Positions 52,881-60,345 of a DNA stretch of 64,000 nt are shown one piece after another (position 1 is the first letter of the stretch; every line of letters begins with the position of its first letter). The notes under the pieces are model-generated. The model saw only the letters and a program-made list of their open reading frames with translations, was not told the DNA's origin and did not search any database. The stretch is from Acidobacteriaceae bacterium. Its GTDB lineage: Bacteria; Acidobacteriota; Terriglobia; Terriglobales; Acidobacteriaceae. Position numbers and translations under genes: made by a program. Where the stretch lies: NCBI GenBank assembly GCA_030037545.1, contig JASHRF010000107.1:45236-109235 (forward strand), in the 5' to 3' direction.

Positions 52881-53862
52881 CGGAAGGGGCCGAAGAGGCT
52901 GCAACCGGTTGGGCGACGGCGGATGGTCGCCGATGCTCTGGCGGGATGGAACCGGCGAGAAGCAGCAGTGCGCCACCGAAGAACAGGGTGTCGGCAAAGT
53001 AGTTCATGCCAACGTTAATGTCGGCTGGATGGGCGGCGAGCAGGGGCCCGTAGAAAAGGACCACGACGGCGCATACTACGATGCCCAGAATCGCGGCCGC
53101 CATCCGGGCGCGCCAATTGGCAAGCATCGCCAGTCCCGCAGCCACCAGCGCCGCGCCCACTCCATACGCCCAAAAAGGATGGAAGGGAATCCATGCCGGC
53201 ATCTTCATCGAGAGCGGGATTACCGGGACGAACTGGGGATGGAGGAAGTGCTCGACGCTGTAAAAGATGACCACGAGGCCGACCACATAGCGCGCGACGG
53301 TGGCGATACGCTGCGCGGCCAACCGCCAGCGGTCGTTGGCGAGCGTGGATGCGAGGGCGAAGGAACATGCGCTGAAGGACAACTCGCGCAGAGTGAGCGC
53401 CTGTGCGAAGCGGTCGCGAGGAGCGGACGCGAGCCCGGGCGCATCCATCAACACCACAAAGCAGAAGAACATGAACCCCAGCAGCGTGGAGGCGAGCCCC
53501 GCCAGACGCCGCACCGCGATGCTGATGGCCGCGGCGATCAGCGCCACGCCCACGAACAGGGTCCAGAAGATGTGGCCCGGGATCCACTTGGGGATAATGG
53601 CTGCGATGTTGCGCGTCGCCGTCAGGTGTTCAGCCCCGAACACAGCCAATGGCACAGCGAAGAAGACTGGACCGAGGGCGACGATCTTGTCAAGACCGCG
53701 GGCTCGCGGAATGTCGCAGCGGAAGGCGCGGACGCACCCGGCGATAAGGATTGCCACCCCGGCGCAATACGTCCCCAAAACAATGGGCGGGAGGGCCAGG
53801 AAGGCCAAGAGCGCAGCGAATCCGGGTGCGAAGGCGGCAACGAGAGTGGGCATGGCGCCCAT
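52873..53862 (-). CDS. DoxX-like membrane protein with two homologous halves
   Basis: 329 residues, about eight hydrophobic helices, not firmly assigned. Two similar units are visible: AVFGAEHLTATRNIAAIIPKWIPGHIFW with following helices, and IFYSVEHFLHPQFVPVIPLSMKMPAWIPFHPFW with following helices. Each has the EH and PxWIP features often seen in small DoxX-like proteins, so this looks like an internal duplication. The Pro/Ser/Ala-rich C-terminus runs into the miaB-derived repeat. Function unknown. Confidence 0.65.
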   Translation of the reverse strand: MGAMPTLVAAFAPGFAALLAFLALPPIVLGTYCAGVAILIAGCVRAFRCDIPRARGLDKIVALGPVFFAVPLAVFGAEHLTATRNIAAIIPKWIPGHIFWTLFVGVALIAAAISIAVRRLAGLASTLLGFMFFCFVVLMDAPGLASAPRDRFAQALTLRELSFSACSFALASTLANDRWRLAAQRIATVARYVVGLVVIFYSVEHFLHPQFVPVIPLSMKMPAWIPFHPFWAYGVGAALVAAGLAMLANWRARMAAAILGIVVCAVVVLFYGPLLAAHPADINVGMNYFADTLFFGGALLLLAGSIPPEHRRPSAVAQPVAASSAPSAR

Positions 53863-54157
53863 TATCTATCAACGGTGGGGAGGGCCCCAAGCGCTTTCTC
53901 GACGCATTCCGCTATTGGTGGAACGGCTGTAGCTGTGTGTCCATCCGTAAAGCAAAGGCGCCGGATACGGAACCAGATTCGCCGCGATAAAGCCCGTATT
54001 GGTCCCGGTGTTCCCCGGCGGCGAAGTCAGCACATCTTCAAACCAGGACTGCGGCGGTACATTCAAGGATCAAGGCGCAGGTTTCAGGCGCGAGGATTGG
54101 CCAGGTTACCGGGGTCGCGGGCGGGCATCATAATCAGGAGTAGGAAGAAGGCGTTCG

Positions 54158-54916
54158 ATGCATCGGATGCGATTGCGAGAAGACCCCCTTGCAGGGGCTA
54201 AAAGGCACATTCTGCTGCGCGCAATGGCTGCTTCCCTTATTGCGCCGGCATTCGCAGCCGTTCCCGCAGTCGCGCAGCAGCTGGATCAGGCGGCCGTGAT
54301 CCGGATGGTCGATGCCAACGTGCAGAAGCGGGTCGACCAGGTTGCGAGTTTCACCGATATCGAGCACTACCAGGTTTACCGGGGCGACGACCAGACGCAT
54401 GCCGTGGCCACCATGACGGCACGCGACAGCTATACCAACGGCGTGGGCAAGACATACACGATCCTGGCGCAGACCGGTTCGGGAATTGTGCAGAGATTCG
54501 GATTGCATCCTCTGATTGAAAACGAGGAGGAGATCAATAAGCCGGAAAACGTGCCGCACTCGTGGTTTGCCTCGGCCAACTACGAGATGAAGCTGAAACC
54601 CGGCGGGGCGCAGCAGGTAAACGGACGCATGTGCTATGGGCTGGACATCAAGGCCAAAGTAAAGGCGCCGAATATGATCGACGGAACGCTGTGGGTGAGC
54701 GCGAAGGACGGTTCGATCGTCGAGGTGGAGGGGGTGGCCTCGAAAAGCCCTTCGTTCTATGCGGGAACAACGCACATGATGCGCGAATACACAGAGGTCG
54801 ATGGCTTCCCCATGGCGACCCGCGCGCGTGCGGAGTCGAAGAGCTGGCTATTCGGGCGCACGGTGGTGCTGATCGATTACAGCGATTATCATTTGCAGGT
54901 GCGAAAGGGTCACTAG
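54158..54916 (+). CDS. Exported protein of unknown function (LolA-like size and pattern)
   Basis: 252 residues, not recognised. A basic N-terminus and hydrophobic stretch (LLRAMAASLIAPAFAAVPAVAQQ) form a signal peptide. The mature part is beta-rich with alternating strands (FTDIEHYQVYRG, MCYGLDIKAKVKA, DGTLWVSAKDGSIVEVEGV, YTEVDGFPMATRARAES), reminiscent of outer-membrane lipoprotein-sorting proteins. A REP-like half element (CAGGGGCTAAA) lies in codons 9-17, just before the signal helix, so the first 20 residues may be recent or the start may lie further in (ATG 54224). Confidence 0.6.
   Translation: MHRMRLREDPLAGAKRHILLRAMAASLIAPAFAAVPAVAQQLDQAAVIRMVDANVQKRVDQVASFTDIEHYQVYRGDDQTHAVATMTARDSYTNGVGKTYTILAQTGSGIVQRFGLHPLIENEEEINKPENVPHSWFASANYEMKLKPGGAQQVNGRMCYGLDIKAKVKAPNMIDGTLWVSAKDGSIVEVEGVASKSPSFYAGTTHMMREYTEVDGFPMATRARAESKSWLFGRTVVLIDYSDYHLQVRKGH
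54183..54208 (+). repeat. Possible shortened REP element at the 5' end of a gene
   Basis: CCCCCTTGCAGGGGCTAAAAGGCAC looks like the left REP unit joined to the first bases of the right unit (GGCAC), with the middle deleted. Only about 16 bases are diagnostic. Confidence 0.35.
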
Positions 54917-55290
54917 CAGGACGGCCATGAAGATTTTGTGGTCTCGCAGGACTCAAAAACGAGATCCCCATCCCACGAACACCGGCTCTTCGAGCAACCT
55001 GTCTCCGGGGGACCCGGACGCGAGGCACCCAAACTTTTTGCCTCGATTACAGCATCACGAAATCACCGCGCTTCCCCGCCGTTCATAGTGCGATTCATCA
55101 CATTAAACCAATTTCATAAGAGCCCCGATTCAAAAGGCTTAACCACGCACACCGGTGACCACTGTCACGGAGCCGGAAGCCTGCCAGGCGTAGAAGAAAA
55201 ATAGAGGTCGAGAGGAGTTGCCGCGGCGTCGAATGGACGGGCGCGCTGCTCCGGTCTCAATGCTGGCCTCGATGCTCCAAGGAGGAAGCC
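54917..55290 (+). promoter_or_regulatory. Control region upstream of hoxE
   Basis: 374 bp, no gene. It contains CGAGGC (55020) / GCCTCG (near 55040), a 6-bp stem-loop; TTCATCACATTAA (55094-55106), similar to TTCATTCACATTAA before the flagellar regulator; and the GTGAC-N4-GTCAC palindrome. GGAGG lies 5 nt before the TTG start of hoxE. Confidence 0.5.
55155..55168. promoter_or_regulatory. CRP/FNR-like operator palindrome upstream of hoxE
   Basis: GTGACCACTGTCAC has the same outer 5+5 bases as 25761-25774. It lies 122 bp upstream of hoxE, a position suitable for an activator of the CRP/FNR family. The binding protein is not in the window. Confidence 0.45.
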
Positions 55291-55788
55291 TTGGCCGCCT
55301 TTATCCCTCCGCCGCTGCCGAGCGAGGACAAGCGCTGGAAGATTGTCAACGGCACGATGCGCAAGAATGGATTTGCGCGCCACGCCTTGATTGAAACGCT
55401 GCACACTGTGCAGTCTTCGTTCGGGTATTTGGACGATGATGCTATCCGTTTTGTGGCGCAGTCGCTGCGCGTGCCGCTGAGCCAAGCCTATGGAGTGGTG
55501 ACCTTTTATCACCATTTCAGCCTCAAGCCGCCGGGCCGGCATACGCTCACGGTGTGCGCGGGCACGGCTTGTTACATCAAGGGCGCCGACAAGCTGATTG
55601 CTGCGGCCGAAGAACGTTTGGGTATCGCGCCGGGGAAAACCACCGCGGATGGGGAAGTGAGCCTGATGATGGCCCGCTGCGTGGGGGCGTGCAGCCGCGC
55701 GCCGGTGGCGCTGTGCGATGGCGAGGTACACGGTGAGATGACCTGCCGGCACCTCTGCGAGCAACTGGAAAGGTGGAAGGCGCAATGA
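55291..55788 (+). CDS. hoxE: Bidirectional hydrogenase subunit HoxE (NuoE-like)
   Basis: 165-residue thioredoxin-fold [2Fe-2S] electron-transfer subunit. Cluster ligands lie in TVCAGTACYIKG and ARCVGACSRAP. The N-terminal helical part (FGYLDDDAIRFVAQSLRVPLSQAYGVVTFYHHF) is typical of NuoE/HoxE. TTG start with GGAGG at 5 nt. First gene of hoxEFUYH; overlaps hoxF by 4 bp. Confidence 0.92.
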   Translation: MAAFIPPPLPSEDKRWKIVNGTMRKNGFARHALIETLHTVQSSFGYLDDDAIRFVAQSLRVPLSQAYGVVTFYHHFSLKPPGRHTLTVCAGTACYIKGADKLIAAAEERLGIAPGKTTADGEVSLMMARCVGACSRAPVALCDGEVHGEMTCRHLCEQLERWKAQ

Positions 55789-57425
55789 CCATCGAAGAAC
55801 TGGAACAGATTGCGCTGAGCGTGCGCCAGGAGAACGCGAAGTACGACTACGAACTGAACGTGTGCATGGACCTGGCCTGCGCCAGCCAGGGTGCGGAGAA
55901 GCTGAAGGACGCGCTGGTAAAAGCTGCCGAGGCCGGCGCCAAGCGGGTGCTGGTGCGGCGTACCGGGTGCATGGGGCCATGTTCGCATGGGCCGCTGGTA
56001 CGCATCGATCCCGACGAAACGCTATACAGCCGCGTGCAGGCGGAAGATGCGTACAGGATTGTCGCCAGTCTGGGCGGCGCACTGGCGGCCGGTCTCGAGT
56101 GCGACCTGCACGAGCACTTCGACAGCCAGGTGCGAGTAGTGCTGGAGAATGCGGGCTACATCGATCCGGAGAAGATTGACGACTACATTGCGCGCGACGG
56201 CTACAAGGCGCTGCTGACAGTGCTCACGGAGATGACGCCCAACGGCGTGACGCACCGCATCACCGAGAGCGGATTGCGCGGGCGCGGCGGCGGCGGATAT
56301 CCGACGGGCCTGAAGTGGGGCACGGTGGCCAAGGCCGCAGGCAATCAAAAGTACGTGGTGTGCAATGGCGACGAAGGCGATCCGGGCGCGTTTATGGACC
56401 GCAGCGTGATGGAAGGCGATCCGCACCGCGTGATCGAAGGCATGGCCATTGCGGCCTACGCGGTGGGCGCCAACAAGGGCTTCATTTACGTGCGCGCTGA
56501 ATACCCGGTCGCAGTTTCGCGGCTCACTACGGCCATTCGCGAAGCGCGGCGGCGCGGGCTGCTGGGCAACAATATCTGCAACACGGTCTTCAACTTCGAC
56601 GTGGAGATCCGCCTGGGCGCGGGCGCGTTTGTGTGCGGTGAAGAGACGGCACTGATTGCGTCCATCGAGGGCAAGCGCGGCACGCCGCGCACCCGGCCTC
56701 CGTACCCGGCAGCCAGCGGGCTGTGGGGCAAGCCCACGCTCATCAACAACGTGGAAACCTTCGCCAACATTGCGCCCATCGTCCGCAATGGGGGCAAATG
56801 GTTTCACGACATGGGCTCGGAGCGCAGCAAAGGCACCAAGGTCTTCGCGCTCACCGGCAAAATCGCCAATACCGGCCTGGTTGAAGTGCCCATGGGCATC
56901 AAGCTGCGCGAGATCATCGAGAAGATCGGCGGCGGGGTGCCCGAGGGGCACACGTTCAAAGCGGTACAGACCGGCGGGCCGTCGGGCGGCTGCATTCCGG
57001 CCGAGATGCTCGACGTAGGGGTGAGCTACGACGCGCTGCTCAAGATGGGCTCCATCATGGGCTCGGGCGGCATGATCGTAATGGATGATACTTCGTGCAT
57101 GGTTAACGTGGCGCGCTTCTTCGTCGAGTTTTGCATGACGGAGTCGTGCGGCAAGTGCATACCCTGCCGCGCGGGCACGGCGCAGATGCACACGCTGCTG
57201 ACAAAAATCTCCAATGGAACCGGGACTCTCGAGGATCTGGAGCTGCTTGAGGATCTCTGCTCCACGGTGAAAGAGGCCAGCCTGTGCGGGCTTGGACAAA
57301 CCGCACCCAACCCGGTGCTCAGCACGCTCAAGTATTTCCGTCATGAGTACATCGAGCACATTATCGAAAAACGCTGCCGGGCCGGAGTGTGCGCCATGGA
57401 GATTTCCGCGGAGGTGACGGCATGA
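55785..57425 (+). CDS. hoxF: Bidirectional hydrogenase diaphorase subunit HoxF
   Basis: NAD(H)/FMN-binding subunit, 546 residues from ATG 55785 (track starts four codons earlier). An N-terminal thioredoxin-like [2Fe-2S] region (NVCMDLACASQG, RRTGCMGPCSHGP) is fused to a NuoF domain: NADH site RGRGGGGYPTGLKW, FMN site CNGDEGDPGAFMDRS and [4Fe-4S] ligands ESCGKCIPCRAGT plus a later Cys in ASLCGLGQ. It transfers electrons between the hydrogenase module and NAD+. Overlaps hoxU by 4 bp. Confidence 0.95.
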   Translation: MTIEELEQIALSVRQENAKYDYELNVCMDLACASQGAEKLKDALVKAAEAGAKRVLVRRTGCMGPCSHGPLVRIDPDETLYSRVQAEDAYRIVASLGGALAAGLECDLHEHFDSQVRVVLENAGYIDPEKIDDYIARDGYKALLTVLTEMTPNGVTHRITESGLRGRGGGGYPTGLKWGTVAKAAGNQKYVVCNGDEGDPGAFMDRSVMEGDPHRVIEGMAIAAYAVGANKGFIYVRAEYPVAVSRLTTAIREARRRGLLGNNICNTVFNFDVEIRLGAGAFVCGEETALIASIEGKRGTPRTRPPYPAASGLWGKPTLINNVETFANIAPIVRNGGKWFHDMGSERSKGTKVFALTGKIANTGLVEVPMGIKLREIIEKIGGGVPEGHTFKAVQTGGPSGGCIPAEMLDVGVSYDALLKMGSIMGSGGMIVMDDTSCMVNVARFFVEFCMTESCGKCIPCRAGTAQMHTLLTKISNGTGTLEDLELLEDLCSTVKEASLCGLGQTAPNPVLSTLKYFRHEYIEHIIEKRCRAGVCAMEISAEVTA

Positions 57426-58135
57426 GCGTCGATACCGATGTCAAAACACTTGTTATCGACGAGCAGGAAGTGAGCGCGCGATCCGGGCAGACCATTCTTG
57501 AAGTGGCGCGGGAGAACGACATCAACATTCCCACGCTATGCCACCTTGAAGGACTAAGCGATATCGGCGCGTGCCGCTTGTGCCTGGTGGAGATCAAAGG
57601 CTCGAACAAGCTGTTGCCGGCCTGCGTGGCCACGGTGCAGGAAGGCATGGAAGTGAGCACCGATACAGAGCGGCTGCGCAAGCACCGGCGCACCGTTCTG
57701 GAATTGCTGTTTGCGGAACGCAATCACGTCTGCTCGGTGTGCGTATCGAATGGCCGTTGCGAATTGCAATCGATGGCCCAGGAACAGGGCATCACGCACA
57801 TTCGTTTTCCCTATCGCCATGCCGCGTACTCTGTGGATGCCTCGCACGAGCGTTTTACCGCCGACCACAACCGTTGCATCCTGTGCCTGCGCTGCGTGCG
57901 GGCCTGCGCTGAAGTGGAGGGCGCGCACGTATGGGATGTGATGGGGCGCGGCATCGACTGCCTGCTCATCACCGATCTTCACGAGGAGTGGGGCAGGAGC
58001 ACGTGCACGCGCTGCGGCAAATGCGTGCAGGTCTGTCCGACAGGAGCGCTCTTCGACAAAAGCAAAATCGGCTCCGATCATCCCAAGTACCCCGATTTTC
58101 TTCCCTTTTTGAACCTGATGCGGGAGGCGCAATGA
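57422..58135 (+). CDS. hoxU: Bidirectional hydrogenase subunit HoxU (NuoG-N-like)
   Basis: 237-residue iron-sulfur protein wiring HoxF to HoxY. N-terminal ferredoxin fold [2Fe-2S] (TLCHLEGLSDIGACRLCLVE). A Cys-rich segment (HVCSVCVSNGRCEL) follows. Two [4Fe-4S] motifs come next: CILCLRCVRAC and CTRCGKCVQVCP. ATG overlaps the hoxF stop; its own end overlaps hoxY. Confidence 0.94.
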   Translation: MSVDTDVKTLVIDEQEVSARSGQTILEVARENDINIPTLCHLEGLSDIGACRLCLVEIKGSNKLLPACVATVQEGMEVSTDTERLRKHRRTVLELLFAERNHVCSVCVSNGRCELQSMAQEQGITHIRFPYRHAAYSVDASHERFTADHNRCILCLRCVRACAEVEGAHVWDVMGRGIDCLLITDLHEEWGRSTCTRCGKCVQVCPTGALFDKSKIGSDHPKYPDFLPFLNLMREAQ

Positions 58136-58665
58136 GCAAAACAAAACTGGCAACGGTATGGCTGGACGGATGCTCGGGTTGCCACATGTCGTTTCTCGAT
58201 ATGGACGAGCGGCTTCTGGAGCTGGCGGAACTGGTGGACGTGGTCTACAGCCCATTGGTGGATACGAAAGAGTTTCCAGAGAGCGTGGATATTGCGCTGG
58301 TGGAGGGCGCGGTGGCATCGGAGGCGGACGAAGCGAAGATCCGCAAGGTGCGCGCGCACACCCGGACGCTGGTGGCCATGGGCGACTGCTCGATCACCGG
58401 CAATGTGCCGGCCATGCGCAACCCCATCGGTGTGGAGGCGATTCTGGAGCGCGCCTACATTGAGAACGCCAGCGCGCAGCAGCAGATTCCGACGATCGGC
58501 GTGCCCAAACTTCTGCCTCAAGTCCGGCCCATTCAGGATTTTGTGAAGGTGGACGTCTACCTTCCCGGCTGTCCGCCTTCCGCCGATACGTTTCACACGG
58601 CGCTGACGTCGCTGATTACCGGTGAGCCCATGGATATTTCGGCGCTCACGCGATTCGGGGCCTAG
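58132..58665 (+). CDS. hoxY: NiFe-hydrogenase small subunit HoxY
   Basis: 177-residue small subunit with the proximal [4Fe-4S] cluster: [20 protein letters not shown] and [10 protein letters not shown] supply the four Cys. The short length, without medial and distal clusters, is characteristic of group 3d. ATG 58132 follows GGGAGG; the upstream part of the track ORF is hoxU shadow. Confidence 0.95.
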   Translation: MSKTKLATVWLDGCSGCHMSFLDMDERLLELAELVDVVYSPLVDTKEFPESVDIALVEGAVASEADEAKIRKVRAHTRTLVAMGDCSITGNVPAMRNPIGVEAILERAYIENASAQQQIPTIGVPKLLPQVRPIQDFVKVDVYLPGCPPSADTFHTALTSLITGEPMDISALTRFGA

Positions 58666-58676
58666 CGGAGATTGTT

Positions 58677-60101
58677 ATGAGCCAAACTATTACCATCGAT
58701 CCCGTCACCCGCCTTGAAGGTCACGGCAAGATCACCATCCAGCTCGACGGCCAGGGCGAAGTGGAGAGCGCGCATTTTCACGTGACCCAGGTGCGCGGAT
58801 TCGAGCGCTTCAGCGAGGGGCGGCCGTTTTACGAGATGCCCGGCCTGATGGCGCGCATCTGCGGCATCTGCCCGGTGTCGCACCTGATTGCCTCGGCCAA
58901 AGCCTGCGAGGCCATCATGTCGGTGCGCATTCCACACACCGCCGCGCAACTGCGCCGCATGTTGAACCTGGCGCAGATGGTTCAGTCGCACGCGCTGAGC
59001 TTTTTCTATCTGGCGTCGCCCGATCTGCTGCTGGGCATGGAAGCCGATCCCGCAGTGCGCAACGTGCTCGGCGTGGCCGCGGCCAAACCGGAGATGGCGC
59101 GCGCGGGGATTGCGCTGCGGCGATTCGGCCAGCATATCATCGAGCTGCTCGGGGACAAGCGCATTCATCCCGGGTGGGTAGTGCCAGGCGGCGTCACCGA
59201 ACCGCTTGCTGCCGCCAAGCGCGATGAAATCCTGGCCATGCTACCGGAGGCTTACGCAAACGTTGGTCTCGCCCTGAATGTGTACAAACAGATCACGGAC
59301 GAGTTTCGGGATGAGATCGAAGTTTTCGCCAACTTCCCTTCCCCATATTTGAGCCTGATCAACGAGGATGAATCCATCGAGTTCACCGATGGCGCGCTGC
59401 GGCTGATCGATGCCGAAGGAAACACAATTGAAGATGGCATGACGGCGGCGCGCTTTGCCGAGGTCATTGGCGAGGCGGTCGAGCCATACAGCTACACCAA
59501 GTTTCCGTACTACAAGCCGCTCGGCTATCCGGAGGGCTGTTATCGCGTGGGGCCGCTGGCGCGGCTCAACATCGCCAAGACCATGGGCACGCCGAAGGCC
59601 GACGTGGAGCTCGCGGAATTCAAGCAAGTGGCTCCTGGGCCGGTAGCCAGCTCGTTTCACTATCATCATGCGCGGCTGGTGGAAATTTTCTATGGGATTG
59701 AAAAGATCGAGGAAATCCTCGCCGATCCTAAAATTCTCGATAAGCATGTGCGCGCCACGGCGGGCGTCAATCGACTGGAGGGTGCGGGCCAGGCCGAGGC
59801 GCCGCGCGGGGTGCTGCACCATCACTACAAGGTGGACGAAAACGGCAAGATGCTGTGGGCCAATCTGGTCATCGCTACCGGCCAGAACAACAACGCCATG
59901 AATCGCGGCGTGCTGCAGGCCGCCAAACACTACGTGAAGGACGGCAAATTTACTGAGGGCATTTTGAATCGCGTAGAGGCGGTGGTGCGCACCTTCGATC
60001 CGTGTCTGAGCTGCTCCACGCACGCCTTCGGACAAATGCCGTTAGCGCTAGAACTGGTTTCGGCGGCGGGCGAGGTTCAAGACCGGATAAGGCGGGACTG
60101 A
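58677..60101 (+). CDS. hoxH: NiFe-hydrogenase large subunit HoxH
   Basis: 474-residue catalytic subunit of a group 3d NAD-linked hydrogenase. The NiFe centre is held by Cys62 and Cys65 in [11 protein letters not shown] (L1) and Cys443 and Cys446 in DPCLSCSTH (L2). After His449 a 25-residue extension remains ([18 protein letters not shown]...), the part removed by a dedicated endopeptidase after nickel insertion. A HoxW-like protease gene lies downstream of glgP. Oxidises or produces H2 with NAD(H). Confidence 0.96.
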   Translation: MSQTITIDPVTRLEGHGKITIQLDGQGEVESAHFHVTQVRGFERFSEGRPFYEMPGLMARICGICPVSHLIASAKACEAIMSVRIPHTAAQLRRMLNLAQMVQSHALSFFYLASPDLLLGMEADPAVRNVLGVAAAKPEMARAGIALRRFGQHIIELLGDKRIHPGWVVPGGVTEPLAAAKRDEILAMLPEAYANVGLALNVYKQITDEFRDEIEVFANFPSPYLSLINEDESIEFTDGALRLIDAEGNTIEDGMTAARFAEVIGEAVEPYSYTKFPYYKPLGYPEGCYRVGPLARLNIAKTMGTPKADVELAEFKQVAPGPVASSFHYHHARLVEIFYGIEKIEEILADPKILDKHVRATAGVNRLEGAGQAEAPRGVLHHHYKVDENGKMLWANLVIATGQNNNAMNRGVLQAAKHYVKDGKFTEGILNRVEAVVRTFDPCLSCSTHAFGQMPLALELVSAAGEVQDRIRRD

Positions 60102-60345
60102 CTTCCCTCTTCCAACACGACGGCTTACCTGTGCGGGGCGCTTGGATTATCCTTGGATGATCAAGGCGCTGCAGACGTGGGGCCGGTGTGCCCGCATACG
60201 AAAAGACGCGGCCTAATGCGCCAATTTTGACTTGTTTTTTACTTTTTTACCGCAACAGCGACTTATCGTTGTTCCACCGGCCCGCAGGCCGGCAGCAGAT
60301 TCACGTTTGCAGTTAACGCTGCCGATTGTCCCAAAGAGGTGAAGC
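60102..60345. other. Gap between hoxH and glgP
   Basis: 244 bp without a gene. It contains a T-rich stretch (TTTTGACTTGTTTTTTACTTTTTTACC), a TTGACT that could be a -35 element of glgP, and the palindrome CCGGCCCGCAGGCCGG about 60 bp before the glgP ATG. Confidence 0.35.

Noticed and set aside
53869-54066. 65-residue minus-strand ORF with protein-like text (PPQSWFEDVLTSPPGNTG)
   Set aside because: TTG start, no recognisable family, no ribosome-binding site; it may be a gene relic but cannot be supported.
52684-54201. 505-residue plus-strand ORF
   Set aside because: Mostly antisense of the DoxX-like gene; charged and low-complexity, with no domain.
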